A stretch of 64,000 nucleotides of DNA from Zygnema cylindricum (GCA_037447655.1 JBBHKE010000589.1:60001-124000), one strand, 5' to 3'. Positions 33,818-45,605 are shown, counted from the stretch's first letter. Notes: a model not told the origin generated them from the sequence alone. Made by a program: numbers and translations.

Positions 33818-34814
33818 TAGTGTTGTGTATCGGTAAGGATTTGTCGATAACCGATATAAGCTTTTTTTGGGTTGCCGATGATCGTTATATTGGTACGACA
33901 TATCATTATCGGTTATCGCCAATATTTAACCAATAATATCGGGTGTTTATCGGCGATAACACCGATATTGATAACTGTACGGACCGTACAAATAAATGTA
34001 CGGCCAGTACACTCAACTATGCGTATTATTCCCCAGACGCGTCACGTACCCTCTTCCCCCCGATTTCGGTAAAAAATCGCGATATTTCCTTGATTATTTC
34101 TAATTTAAGGGGGTTGTACTTGGGTTCCACGCTCCCATACCCGCCCAGAATGTCCTTTTGACTGTTGATTTTTTTTGTAAGGTTTGTTACTCCCTCGTAT
34201 CACTTCCATGGTGGCAGTAAATGGCGGCAGTTTGACAAATGTGTTCGTCTGCTCTGTTCGTCCGTTCGTTTGTTTTTTGAAAAAGTTTGACTTACAAATA
34301 TACAACGTAATTCATTTTTTTCGCTTCGGTACTATAGTGTTAGAACCATAAAGTATTGTTTTAAATTCGTCAACGTTTATGTGCTGCGTTGTCCGTGATA
34401 AATTTCAGTAAAACGGATACGGAACAGATTCTTATACGTGGCATGCCACGCTATATAAAGTCAATAATATAATACAGTATGTTATAAAGTACTATTGATG
34501 CATACTATATTTTTTTTAAAGTTATCGCTGATATGGAGTTTGTTGGTCTCGGACTGATATATCGGGACCTTTGACCGTTCGACAGAGGTCGCAAAAGTCA
34601 AAATTTTACATAACCGAAACCGACCGTTTTTTTTTTTTTCAAAATCTGAGTAACCGACACCCGACCAGGTTATGTCACGCTCCAAAATTATTAACCGTTA
34701 ACCGACCGGCGTTTACTAAAATAAAAGTTAACCGAAACTCGATTTCTCGCGGCTAACCGTGCCCGCCCGTAACCGAAAAAGTACAAAATTATCTAATGGA
34801 CACATATGTATAAG

Positions 34815-35285
34815 CCAATAAATACGATTTGTCGCGTTCCCTTAGATTTGTAAAATAAATAGTGTTTACTAACGTGTCAGATTTGCGACGCTTTGTCACG
34901 ATCCCTAAGATTTGCAAAATGAATAGTGTACTACACCGTGAATCGTTTTAACCTTATGTACTCTATATCGGCACCCCAAACTTTTGACATTGATACCTTA
35001 AATAGAACAAATTACACTATTTAAGGACATGGACCATAATCTGCGACGTCTCCTGGCACTAACTTTGAATGAATGACGCTATTTTTTTCTTTACTCTAAT
35101 AATTTCTATAGTCTAATAACGATTCGCGGTGTACCGTGCCAGATTTGCGACGCTTTGTCGCGTTCCCTAAGATTGTGAAATGAATAGTGTTACTACCGTG
35201 TCAGATTTGCGACGCTTTGTCGCATTCCCTAAGATTTGCGAAAAAAATAGTGTTACTATCGTTGACAGATTTGCGACGCTAATCA
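34815..35285. repeat. Tandem repeat of about 65-70 bp within the nested hAT element
   Basis: Around five units share GTCAGATTTGCGACGCTTTG, CGTTCCCTAAGATTTGC and GAATAGTGTTACTA. Related units occur at 61400-61489. Confidence 0.75.
34934..35131. mobile_element. MITE, CACCG/TA family, innermost of three nested elements
   Basis: TA-CACCGTGAATCG at the left and CTAATAACGATTCGCGGTG-TA at the right. Neighbouring 65-bp units show the empty site as GTGTTAC-TA-CCGTG, confirming TA as the duplicated target. The interior (CTTAAATAGA..TATTTAAGGAC, GGACCATAATCTGC) matches the copies at 48482 and 59968. Confidence 0.85.
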
Positions 35286-36104
35286 TAATGTCACGTACTT
35301 CCACGATACCAAAGAGTACAAAGTACAATAATGTTGGATTGTATGGACAATACAAAATTTTCATTTTTTTGGTTTTTTGGTTGACCGACTGTAATCGACC
35401 GTTTTTTTTTTCTGGTGAATCAACCGACCGCAACCGCCCGACCCTCAAAATTTGGCAACCGAATCCGTTCTGGATCCGGCGCGGGCGGTCGGTTAACGAT
35501 TGGTCACGGTATCGGTTGACCGTTTGCGACCTCTGCCGTTCGATAACCGATAACTATGCGTTATCGATGTTATCGCAATAACTTTTTACCGATACACAAC
35601 ACTAATTGTTAGTCATGTTTTTTTGTTCCCTTCGAAGTTTTTTGTCTTTTCGAAGTTTGAAATCAACTTTTGCAAGGAAAAATTTTATATAGGTGCAAAA
35701 ATTAAAAACTTTACAGTACTGTAGTGCTCATAACAGGACGTGTTTTAAGATATCTCCACTTAAATCACATTAAATGTTAGAACAACAATATTCTTAAACA
35801 AAAATATTTATCCTCAATGAATGTCACTCTCGAACCACTGTAAAATTAAATCGAATTGAATGCATGAAATAGTTCAGGAAAAATCTTTACATCAACATCT
35901 CAGTATCAACCGGTGCAAGACAATGGCAAGAGCGGTTCAAATCTACGTTTAATGTGTGAAAACTATTGGAAACGCTATACATTGTTCCCGTCTACAATCC
36001 GGGAACTATACGAGTGTTTCAAGTAAATTACGCAGGCTGTACGAGAGTACATTATATTGTGTTTCCAATTATTTTCGCACATTAAACACTTTTTCTGGAT
36101 ACCA

Positions 36105-36420
36105 TGTACCCAGATGGTTTACCATCGCGCTTTTTAATAAAGTCAGCCATTGAACAAAAGGAAGTAGCATTGCAAAAACTGAAAAACTACATGTGGGGTG
36201 CAGAAACAAAAAGGATAAGCAAGGCAAAAGCAACAAAAATACGAAAAGATGGCAGGTAAACCGAAAACACCCAAAGAAGCAAAAAATAACAAACTAAACA
36301 TCAAAGGAAAGATTCAACATCTATCAACAAAACCCCAACATCACTAAAAATCTACGAAAAGCAACCACGTAAGTCCCCGAATCCCGGAGGAGCACGAGGA
36401 AATAGAATTACCGGAGATAC
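36105..36420 (-). mobile_element. LINE 3'-end fragment
   Basis: The reverse complement of 36340-36420 matches the end of the LINE ORF at 7230-7300 (GTGCTCCTCCGGG, GGGGACTTACG, TTTTTCGTAGAT or close variants). At its far end GATGGTAAACCATC echoes the hairpin at the 3' end of the full copy. The fragment is short and badly 5'-truncated. Confidence 0.6.
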
Positions 36421-36514
36421 AAACGACAAACACTCCAACCAGTTGTTCGCAAGCAGGCTGTACGTCGAAACATAATGTAGCGTTCCCAATCATTTCGCAC
36501 ATTATACTTATGGT

Positions 36515-37130
36515 TCGAATCGTAAAAACTTTTGAAAAGAAAACGAGAGGGACAAACACTCCTGGCACTGTTATTATGTGTGCTACCATCGGCGTAGGCC
36601 CCCGTGATTGGGGAATTTACAGGAGGGGCTTCCCGGAGTTTAGTTATGTCCAGTGTTGGTTTGGTAGATTTTATTAGGGTTGCATATTTTTGTTGTTGTC
36701 TGTTTTGTTTTAACTTTTTTTCCGCGTCCTTACTCCGTTGTTTTCGTTGATAATTTTTTATTCGCAATTTTTTTTTATTTTTCGCTTGCTTGATCTTGTA
36801 TGACATTTCATACTTTCATTTTGCCTTTTTCGTTTTCAAGTTTCCATGTACACTAAAAGAGTTTATCGTTAAACCTTTGTAATAAAACTGATTACAGCTT
36901 CTATTACCGAGGATCAGCAAGTTGCCTCAACTATTGTTCGTACAGTTACCTCACTACCTTTTATAAGTTCTTTTACGTTTTTTTTAGTAACACTACATGG
37001 CATTTTACTATTGGAAAAATACATATGATTCTTGCGTCGCATCGAAGTCAGTAAAGTTTCGATCAAAACCTCGATATTTCATTCAGTACAGAGATAAATA
37101 GAAATACATAGTATAGTGTAGTGATGTCCG
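36515..37130 (+). repeat. Dispersed repeat, copy 2 (partner at 17805-18900)
   Basis: See the shared motifs given for the partner. This copy runs continuously from CATTTTACTA to GGAAAAATACATATG, so it represents the state without the 490-bp insertion. Confidence 0.7.
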
Positions 37131-37640
37131 ATACATTTTCAACGGTGATGATTCAACAACTCTAAATCCTGTGAAAAGCACACAAGGATCGACTCACTTC
37201 ACAAACAATAAACCAAGATGATGCACAGCGGGAGCTTACACATAAATAAATCTCATTCCCCACATAACATATCACATCGACAAAATATAAATATATATTA
37301 AGCCGAAGCTTTTCCAATACAAGCTCTCACTCTTACCGATCTAACTCACTCAGATTTCTAACTCATACTGAATACTTATTCTCACTCACACTCACACCTT
37401 ATGCTCACAGTCACTCACACTAAAACATTGAATATGTGATATATTTCCTAACACTACTCACTCACTAAATACTCACTACCATAACAAAGAAAAAATACAG
37501 CTGAAAACAATACATCGCAAACAGTCCCTAAACATAACGACCAGATGCACTCTAAGAGTGCCTGCCATAACCTGGAGCATCAAACAAACTTCTACACTGA
37601 CAAATCTGCTCTCTTTGAATCGAAACAAACTGTGGCATGA
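37131..37640. other. AT-rich spacer with CACTCACACTCACAC-type simple sequence
   Basis: Degenerate CTCACT/CTCACA simple sequence around 37325-37470. No gene recognised. Confidence 0.4.
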
Positions 37641-37980
37641 TCGTTGCAGGATCGTCTGTACAAAAGTACTGCCGCTTCGTCATACACATAGAATATTCCC
37701 GCGGACGAAAATATCGCGTCACGCTTCGCGAACCAACATTTCCTTGAATTCGAACCAACATCCGATTCGTACAACTAAAATAATGATCGCAACGAACCAT
37801 CACAAAAAGTACCATACGAAACGAAACATAAATGTCGCACTGAAACGAACCAAACATGATTTCGGCCGACGCCAATTCGCCCAATATCCTAACAAATCCG
37901 ATGGGCAGAATACGCAGCCGATCGCAGTCAGCCTTCATAACACTAATTCGGGGCCGACTTTCTCTGACCGAAAACCATAA
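37641..37980. repeat. Dispersed repeat (partner at 60965-61150)
   Basis: Shares GTC(A/G)TACACATA(G/A)AATAT, CCGCGGACGAAAA and ATCGCGTCACGCTTCGCGAACC with the partner. The 140-codon plus frame here and its minus shadow have no domain and are not called. Confidence 0.65.
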
Positions 37981-38504
37981 AACAGTGTTGATAACACTAT
38001 TTATGGAGTGTACTTAGAAATCACCATTTCTCTCTGACATTAATTAGTATCATTGACACTTTTCGGTAATACCAATAATTCCTTCACAGTAATAGCGAAA
38101 ATGGGCAATATAGGACATCATCTCAAAAACATACATCTGAAACAAACAGAGACTTCTATGAAAAAAAAGGGCTTGTTCTTCTCTTGTTAGGACAAATAAC
38201 TAAGGCCTCATATTGCGCACAAAAAAACATGTCAATGAAGACAGTTGGAGACACATGGAGTCTCGGTCTACCACAAGCTATACACACAGGCTGTTCATAT
38301 AAACTAAGGGACTTTACTGAAAAGAATATACATGTGTTCTACAACTAAGAAATTTAGTTAAGAGACAAAATGTTGAACTAAAGGAAAAACCTAACTGATG
38401 TACAAAAAGGTAAGAGGCTCCCAATGGAAACTTTCTAATTGGGAAAACGCCTAATCATTTTATAACGTTAGCCTTCAAGTTTGGGGAAAAGAGAAAGAAA
38501 AGGC

Positions 38505-38514
38505 NNNNNNNNNN
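38505..38514. other. Assembly gap (10 N)
   Basis: Ten unresolved bases. Left flank is AT-rich spacer, right flank runs into the repeat at 38707. Confidence 0.98.
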
Positions 38515-38706
38515 TCATGTGGTAGCGTAGGGGCAGGTGTACGCGGCAGGAAGCTTTGTTTAATCGGCATGCGTCATCATGTTTGTTGCTTATCTGCGCA
38601 ACTGGTACTTAATACAACTGACATGCCTTTCTCCAATCGTTCTAAGGAGCTAACTAAGGAAGGAAAACGCTGCGAAGGGAGACTTCTGACACGGTAACCA
38701 TTTCAG

Positions 38707-39352
38707 CTTTCGAAGGACGGCGCATGTGGACGGGGATGCGATGGTGTACTTTCCTTTGTCTTTTTCTTGTTTACACATGATGTCAAAGATTCGGACATAG
38801 CAGTCGTGGCGTCATCGATACGGTTTAATTAGCGTGATTGGCTGATGTGTTTAAGTACGGTACGGTTCGCATTAGGGAATCCTTCCTAGCAGCATCTGGA
38901 AGGGATTCCGTATGCTGACGTGTGAACCATAACATGGACGGTACAGAAAACAGAACAGTGAATTGCTTCTGGGGTTAATAACCCGGCGCATATAGACGAT
39001 ATCCATAGTTTTGATCTTTAGGTAGGTATAGTTTGAGGGTTTAGCGTCTAGGTTAGTTTGTAGTGTTTCCATAGTTTGGTTTTGTTGTACTTGCTTTCAT
39101 TCATTCCTTTTAGACTTTTCACTCATTTTTGTTGTGTTTTTAGTCCTTTAGGATTTTGGTCTTTAACCTTTGTTGGTCATCAATACTTTTTAGTGACAAT
39201 CATGTTTTGTACTTTGATGGTATTACCATCGCGTTGTTGGAAATAAAATCTTTCTGTTAATAAACACTAAGAGTATGTCTTCATTCTTAATTTAAGCAAA
39301 CTTTAAAGTACGGTACGGCATCAAGCTTCGCGAGGAGAGCCCCAGGCCGGTA
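38707..39352 (+). repeat. Dispersed repeat, long form (short form at 43419-43780)
   Basis: Starts CTTTCGAAGGACGGCGCATG and ends CCCAGGCCGG-TA. The two forms are nearly identical except that about 290 bp (38966-39258) are absent from the short form. The junction of shared sequence (TAATAAACACTAAGAGTATG) lies at 39258. It might be a solo LTR; no tRNA-primer site was found. Confidence 0.7.
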
Positions 39353-39579
39353 CACCGTGAATCGCATTTAGCGTTAATGTTTTTTACTTTTTTTAGCCAC
39401 TTAAAACATATTTACTTTGTGCACACTTTGTCGGAATGAAAATCGGACGGTTTCCATCGAAAGCCAAGGTTCTCACTTTCCGATTGATGGTCTCCAATCG
39501 TTAAGTGGACACGTGTGTATGGAGAAAAAATGTTTTAAGTGGCGGGAAAAATGTCAACACTAAATGCGATACAAGGTTG
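39353..39579. mobile_element. MITE, CACCG/TA family, abutting the 38707 repeat
   Basis: TA-CACCGTGAATCGCATTTAGCG and CACTAAATGCGATACAAGGTTG-TA. CACTTAAAACATATTTAC in the left half pairs with AAAAAATGTTTTAAGTGG in the right half. It starts exactly where the 38707 repeat ends. Confidence 0.75.
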
Positions 39580-39984
39580 TACGGTCGAAACGAGGAGACT
39601 CGCGGAGGCTCAAGGAGAGTAAAGCCGGCCGCAGGATAACCCCGCGGAGACTGCCGCGGAGGCAGGCTCGGCACAATTCCTATTGGCCCGCTAAGATGCC
39701 ATCCGGCCAGGTATCCCTGTCTTAGCTGTACGGCGGTGTACAACGTCTCGCGGGAGGAGGCAACCGGGTAAATAGGCCATTCAGCGACGGCCAATGTCTA
39801 AGTGCTTAAATTTTCAAAAAGTGCTTCAATTTTATGAAAAAACAACCAATTATTTCACCCTTTAAAAAGGAATCAAATAAAAACAATAAAAAGACAAAAC
39901 GTTGCTGTTACGCTATTTCTTCGACACAATCGCCGATACGATTTTAGTTTTATTACAGTTTACCGCTCAGTTCGTTGGTCGTCT

Positions 39985-41290
39985 AATCCTGATTACCGCT
40001 TCTATCACTTTAATCAGTCTACTTGAATACAACGATCTCTCGTTACATTTATGCAACATTTAATGTACATTACAATACAGTATAATATAATAACATATAA
40101 TAATATATAATATAAATGATATAATATGTTATATTGAAATATATTATATTGAAATATAATATATAAAAAACATATAATATACACTATGCGTCATATAAAT
40201 TTACACACACATATATATACATATATATGTGTTTAAATATACAAATATACATGTATATATATATTTGAACATATATATGCATATATTTATATATATATAT
40301 GTATGTGTATGTATATATATACATATATATGTATATATATGTGTATTAGTGTTGTGTATCGGAAAGAAATATATCGCGATAACACCGATACCGATATTTA
40401 TTGGTTATCGAACGGTCAGGATTCCCGATATATCGCTTCGACACCAACGAATTCATTATCGGCGATAAGTGAAAAAATATAGTACGCTATATAATAGTAC
40501 TTATTATATTATATTTTCACTGCAAAGCGTGGCATGCCACGTGTAACAATCTGTCTCGTACGTTGTGTAACGGAATAGCGACGGTTCCGTACGACGGGAT
40601 AAACCGTACAACTGGATGGTGTAAACAGCACAATTATTGCCGATGGTTATCGGTAGCGGTCTTATCACGATAATAAACCGATATTATCTTATTTCTATCG
40701 GCGGTAACACCAGTTTCGATATATCGTGCAAATTTATCGATTATCGGCAAAACCTTGATGATACACAACAATAATATATACATATATATGTATATGTGTG
40801 TGTTTTTGTTTTTTTTTAACATACCTCAAAATGAATGACTGAAAATTTAACTCCAAGCAATGGACATTTATCGTTTTCTCCTCTTTTTTTGATTTTACAT
40901 CATATAAAATATATTTGTGTGTTTTTGTTCTCTTTTAACATACGTCAAAATGAACGACTGAAAATTTAACTCCAAGTAATAGACATTTATCGTTTTTTCC
41001 TCTTTTTTTGATTTTACATCGTATAAAATGTATTTCACAAAAACACTCTAGTAATTTTAAATTGTTGTGTAAACATAATAAATTTGTTATTTTTCATTTC
41101 AAAAAAGACGAAATGCCATTATTGAAAAAGAAACGCAAGCATTTTACATTTGCATTTAGTACGTTTATACAAAATTGAAGTTAACCATAAGAAAACATTA
41201 AACAACAAAGAATATTGAATGATAATTAGAATAAATATTTTGTAAAGAAAATTTAAATAAACAGTACTTTTGACAAACATGAAAAACTAT
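39985..41290. repeat. Segmental repeat copy (partner at 44335-45605), containing H2
   Basis: Shared blocks are ATTTATGCAACATTTA, TGTACATTACAATACAGTAT, ACATATATATG-rich sequence, the H-type element, then CTCCAAGCAATGGA, TTTATCGTTTT, CATTTCAAAAAAGACGAAATG and CTTTTGACAAACAT. Within this copy the block near 40810-40890 is itself repeated at 40920-41010. Confidence 0.75.
40347..40773. mobile_element. TATCG-rich hAT-type element H2
   Basis: Starts TAGTGTTGTGTATCGG and ends GATACACAACAATA. Contains the 14-bp palindrome CGTGGCATGCCACG at 40528-40541 and the uninterrupted equivalent of the target used by the insertions in H4. Confidence 0.75.
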
Positions 41291-41640
41291 ATATTCTATT
41301 TGAAGCCTCTAGAAATCCGCCACCTGTCCGCAGATTAAGCTAGAACACTCTAAATTTCACTAAGGACTCAAACATAGCAAAATGACAAACCAAAACGAAA
41401 GTACTAGACAAAACTAGAAGTACTATCGTACTAAACTAAACGTACGAAAATTCTAGACGCGAAACGAAACGACAAATTCATTTCGCGAAACCTATAGAAC
41501 TTTCACGTAACTGTACTTTCGGTATATTCAAGAAAGTACAGTTTTTCTTTCGCGAAATCAAACTGATTCCGCGTGCGTACGATTCTTTCAATGAATCGTA
41601 ACAAATAGTAGCATTTTTCACCTTACTCTCTAATCACTTA
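41291..41640. other. Spacer without recognised feature
   Basis: TACTAGACAAAACTAG-like and TTCGCGAAAC-like short palindromic sequence, no open frame of note. Confidence 0.4.
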
Positions 41641-42330
41641 GTTCGAAAGAGGGAGGAGAGAATCGAAGAGTCTACAGTTGGGGGAGGAGAAGGGCAAGGA
41701 GGGAGACGGCATGATAAGATGGGGATGAGGAAGCAAGGGAAGATATAGAAGGGGAAAAAATGTTGTAAAAGTCAAAAAAAAATGTTTTTTTTGATTTGGT
41801 TCTAAATCGTTTGTTAAGGCCTCTCTCTCAAACAGCCTCTAACAAGCGTTTTTTTACTTTATCTTTTGTCCATTGATAATGTGAAGGCAAATTCCATAAA
41901 GAAAACTGAAAGTTTTGCGAATTATGCATGGTTTCTTCAAATCAAATGGGCACTTTATGGTGGTTATTCAAAGCAGCGAAAGCTTAAACGTTTATCTTTT
42001 CTTAACATAAAAATGGGATGCAAAAGCAAATAAAAAAAAATACCCTCGTCCAGGACCGCAGTTTCCGCTATCCAAGCGACATTAACAGAAGATTGCAAAA
42101 AAAAATGTGAAATGTGACTTTCAATGTGCTACTTTTTCGTCATTGCACTAATTGATTAATTCATTTTTTTTTTCCAATGAGATGCATCTACCAACCTAGC
42201 ATTCACACACAACAATATCCCCCCTCTTCAGCCCCCTCCTCCATTTTGACAACAAAAAGAAAGGAAGAAAATAAACTTTCACATGAGATTTACATCGTGT
42301 GGAATTTTTATCAAAAGTAGTTTTTAGTCT
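41641..42330. repeat. Dispersed repeat (partner at about 57010-58790)
   Basis: Shared landmarks in the same order: GAGGGAGGAGAGA-type purine tract, ATGGTTTCTTCAAATCAAA, AAAAAAATGTG(A)AAATGTG, ATGA(G/T)AT(G/A)CATCTACC-type block, and TTTTGAC(A/G)AC. The partner is longer through local insertions. Confidence 0.6.
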
Positions 42331-42388
42331 TTTTCCTATTTTCTTTTATTTGCATTTGAAATGCATCTTGCCTCCCATGTTCACTCAC

Positions 42389-43177
42389 AAGATCTTCAAT
42401 CGTGTGAGGTTGCCAATCTCCGGCGCTATTGTCCCCTCCAGATCCAAGGAGTAGAAATATCTGCACCCCCCTCCCATCGAAAATCGAATAAGATCCATCA
42501 TTCTCCACGCCCTTCCCCCCTCCCCCCTCCACCCTCCACCCTCTCCCCTCCGCTCTCCTATCTCCCCCCTCCCCCCCTGTTGCAAGCCTCGGCAGCGCCC
42601 AAGCATCGCAAAGAGCATCTCAGCAGGAAATCCAGGCCGCCTGTGACCGACTTTTTTTAGTGCGAATTTCAGTGCGGATCTCATGGCAGCAGATAATTAA
42701 ACAGGCGGCCTATTAGTGCGGACTGACCGCAGCAGAGAGTGCAGACAGCTTCCGATTAAAAATTAAGTGCGATGATTCTGTTCGCATTGAAAGTTGAAAG
42801 CAGCAGAGAGTGCACGCAGCGATAATAGTCACTCACATCCGAGTCACGCGACCGGATTTATCGCAACCGAAATAGTATACATAATTGTATGTATCACATT
42901 TGATCTCCGGAAATCGCCACTTGTTCTTGACGGCCGCCCTCACCGCCTGCAGCGCCCTCTCTGCAGCAGCAATGAATGACGTCAGAAGCCGCACGGAGCC
43001 AATGAGAGCGGTATTTTGCACGTGCGAAGGCAGGCACGAAGATCGAAGTGGTGGGGAAAGGTTGAGCAGAGAGCTGTGGAACTTACTGTCTCGTGCTGCC
43101 ATGGTTATTCCGTACGAAGGTGCCACGTGGAAAATAAAAAGCAGTGTCGTGGTCATTAGGAGTCTGATAGCCGCCAT
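42389..43177 (-). CDS. 5' end of an LRR receptor-type gene (three exons seen)
   Basis: Exons on the minus strand: 43177-43087, 42960-42837, 42460-42389. ATG at 43177 starts a signal peptide (MAAIRLLMTTTLLFIFHVAP). Exon 2 gives an LRR amino-terminal cap, RALQAVRAAVKNKWRF and later FGCDKSGRVTR, similar to the ALxxxK..W..C.W.GVxC..GRVT caps of plant receptors. Exon 3 is exactly 72 nt (24 codons) and encodes one repeat, SLDLEGTIAPEIGNLTRLKI; 72-nt LRR exons are typical of plant LRR receptor kinases. Donors GTAAGT, GTGAGT and GTGAGT and the phases 1, 2, 2 agree. No further LRR, membrane or kinase exons are visible leftwards, where a dispersed repeat starts at 42330. The gene therefore appears truncated, or its remaining exons lie far away. 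Confidence 0.65.
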
Positions 43178-43418
43178 GGCTGCTTACTTGCCACGTCACG
43201 AGGTTTTTGGAGGAAGACACGTGGCGGTTTCTTTCTCAAGTAGCGGCTGCAGTAGATCGATTAGGGTTTCGACTTTAACAATGGCACAGTCTTCAGATGG
43301 AAGCGTCGCAAAAGGAAGGAATCAGTCGAGGGATCTTACTAACCTCTTTCCGTACAGTCAACATAATTCATGGTCAATGCGTCTATTCGTTGTTTGTACA
43401 ATTGCGTACGGCTAATTT

Positions 43419-43780
43419 GTTTCGAAGGACGGCGCATGTGGACGGTGATGCGATGGTGTACTTTCCTTTGTCTTTTTCTTGTTTACACATGATGTGAAAG
43501 ATTCGGACTTAGCAGTCGTGGCGTCATCGGTACGGTTAAACTAGCATGGTTGGCTGATTTGTTTAAGTACGGTACGGTTCGCATTAGGGAATCCTTCCTA
43601 GCAGCATCTGGAAGGTATTCCGTATTCTGACGTGTGCACTATAACATGGACGGTACAGAAAACAGAACAGTGAAGTGCTTCAAGGGTTTATAAACACTAA
43701 GAGTATGTCCTCATTCTTAATTTAAGCAAACATTAAAGTACGGTACGGCATCAAGCTTCGTGAGGAGAGTCCCAGGCCGG
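43419..43780 (+). repeat. Dispersed repeat, short form (long form at 38707-39352)
   Basis: It ends CCCAGGCCGG followed by TACACCGC, the first bases of a CACCG-family MITE, then switches abruptly to CCS-intron-like sequence at 43789. Confidence 0.7.
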
Positions 43781-43788
43781 TACACCGC

Positions 43789-44334
43789 TTATGGTGCCGG
43801 AGGTTAGTGATCCTTAAACCATGTGTGACATTGGTGACGAATATAATGTGTGACAATAATAGCGATTGTTCCTGATGTGTGACACTCGTCACTTGTTTTG
43901 AAGTTGTAGCGGATTTTATGTGACATTGGTGACGTTTTTGGGGATGTTGTGTTTTGTGTTCACAGAATTCTGGGCTTCCAGCTAAAACTAGTGGTAAAGA
44001 TACTTATAACCTTAATCCGTGCATTTTCATTGCAATTTCATTGAATAGAAACAGATACTTGAAAAGAACCTCATTTAAAATATTCATAAAGATTTTCCGT
44101 TCCAATTTTCTTTTAAACCATTGCATCATTAGAAACCAAAAATGTAAAGCATTCACAAAACTCAATAGAGGGTCGATTGGATAATTATTTCAATGCTTTC
44201 AGTTTCCAACTTTATTGCCATGACACTTTATTTGTATTAAGTCTCTCCAACACCATGCACTCAACCGAAGTTTCATGTGAATTCTTTTCCGTTGCGTTCT
44301 TTTCCGTTCGTTTTGCAGACAGAGTTGTGGGCTC
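43789..44334 (+). pseudogene. Duplicated fragment of CCS intron 1 and start of exon 2
   Basis: Matches 50019-50580 of the CCS gene: GGTGCCGGAGGTT, TGTGACATTGGTGAC, TGTGTTCACAGAATTCTGGGC, CAATGCTTTCAGTTT-type blocks, and ending GCAGACAGAGTTGTGGGCTC, against GCAGACAGAGTTCTGGGCTT at the true exon 2. The copy stops before the copper-binding motif and joins the segmental repeat at 44335. It cannot encode a chaperone. Confidence 0.75.
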
Positions 44335-44623
44335 AACTATCACATTAATCAGTCTGTTTGTTGGTCTACTTACTCGAATTCAATGATCTCTCGTTAAATT
44401 TATGCAACATTTATTGTACATTACAATACAGTATAAAATAATAACATATAATAAGATATTATATAAATGAAATAATATGATATGTTGAAATATAATGTAT
44501 TACAATATAATATAAATAACATATAATTTACACTACATGTTATATAAATTTACACACACATATATAAACATATATCTGTGTTTAAATATACAAATATACA
44601 TGTATATATATACATATACATGA

Positions 44624-44628
<5 letters not shown>

Positions 44629-44684
<56 letters not shown>
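44629..44684. repeat. (AT)n microsatellite beside H3
   Basis: Nearly pure TATATA of over 50 bp immediately left of TAGTGTTGTGTATCGG; similar but shorter TA tracts occur near 40200-40340 and 45145-45225. Confidence 0.9.
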
Positions 44685-44689
<5 letters not shown>

Positions 44690-45117
44690 TTGTGTATCGG
44701 CAAGAAATTTATCGCGATAACACCGATACCGATAATAATCGGTTATTGAACTGTCACCCAATATATCGCTCTGAGATCAACATATTCTTAATCGCCGATA
44801 AGCGAAAAAATAAAGTACGGTATATAATAAGTACATTAAAACATATTGTATTACATTTTCACTGCATATAGCGTGGCATGCCACGTGTAACAATATGTTC
44901 CGTACGCTGTGTAACGGAATAACGACAGTTCAGTACGACGGGATAAACCGTACAACTGTACGGTGTAAACTGCACAATTATCGCCGATGGTTATCGGTAC
45001 CGGTGTTATCGCGAAAGAAAACCGATATTTTATTTTTTTTATCGACGGTGACACCGGTTTCAATATATCGTGCCAATATATTGATTATCGGCAAAACCCT
45101 GTTAATACACAACAGTA
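44685..45117. mobile_element. TATCG-rich hAT-type element H3
   Basis: Starts TAGTGTTGTGTATCGGCAAG and ends TTAATACACAACAGTA. Palindrome CGTGGCATGCCACG at 44872-44885. Very similar to H2 because the whole segment is duplicated. Confidence 0.75.
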
Positions 45118-45147
45118 ATGTATACATATTGTATACATATTGTATGC

Positions 45148-45179
<32 letters not shown>

Positions 45180-45605
45180 CTACATATATACACACACACA
45201 TATATATATATATATATGTGTGTGTGTGATTTCCTTTTCTTTTGACACACCTCAAAACGAACGATTGAAAATATAACTCCAAGCAATGGAAATTTATCGT
45301 TTTTTACTCTTTTTTTTTTACATCGTATAAAAATATGTTTCACAATTACACTCTAGTAATTTAAACTGTTGTGTAAACATAACAAATTTGTAATTTTTCA
45401 TTTCAAAAAAGACGAAATGTCATTATTGAAAAAAAAGCGCAAACAATTTACATTTACAATTACTGCGTTTATACAAAATCAATGGTAACCATAAGAAGAC
45501 ATTAAATAACAAAGAATGTTGAATGATAATTAGAATAAATATTTTATAACGAAAATTAAAATAAACAATACTTTTGACAAACATTAAAAACTATATATTC
45601 CATTT

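Larger units (their letters stand above)
34583..35535. mobile_element. hAT-type element with perfect 8-bp target duplication, nested in H1
   Basis: Starts CAGAGGTCGCAAA and ends TTTGCGACCTCTG, a 13-bp perfect inverted repeat with hAT-like CAG..CTG ends. The flanks are identical: CCGTTCGA at 34575-34582 and at 35536-35543. The interior holds a tandem repeat of about 65 bp (TCAGATTTGCGACGCTTTGT..AATAGTGTTACTACCGTG), itself interrupted by the MITE at 34934. No transposase frame is present. Confidence 0.9.
33818..35604. mobile_element. TATCG-rich hAT-type element H1, hosting nested insertions
   Basis: Ends are TAGTGTTGTGTATCGGTAA and TTTTTACCGATACACAACACTA, inverted over about 20 bases. The TAGTG..CACTA termini agree with the hAT pattern. 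Flanks GTTGTTTT and ATTGTTAG share five of eight bases, a decayed 8-bp target duplication at best. It contains the palindrome CGTGGCATGCCACG (34437-34450), shared with H2, H3 and, with one mismatch, H4. The right part is interrupted by the element at 34583-35535. Confidence 0.75.
44335..45605. repeat. Segmental repeat copy (partner at 39985-41290), containing H3
   Basis: Collinear with the partner, including the hAT-type element, so duplication postdates that insertion. Confidence 0.75.

Noticed and set aside
38707-43780. Pair of repeats considered as the two LTRs of one retrotransposon
   Set aside because: They are about 4.7 kb apart, but the interior holds unrelated repeats and an LRR gene head, no gag or pol, and no primer site; they differ by a 290-bp indel.
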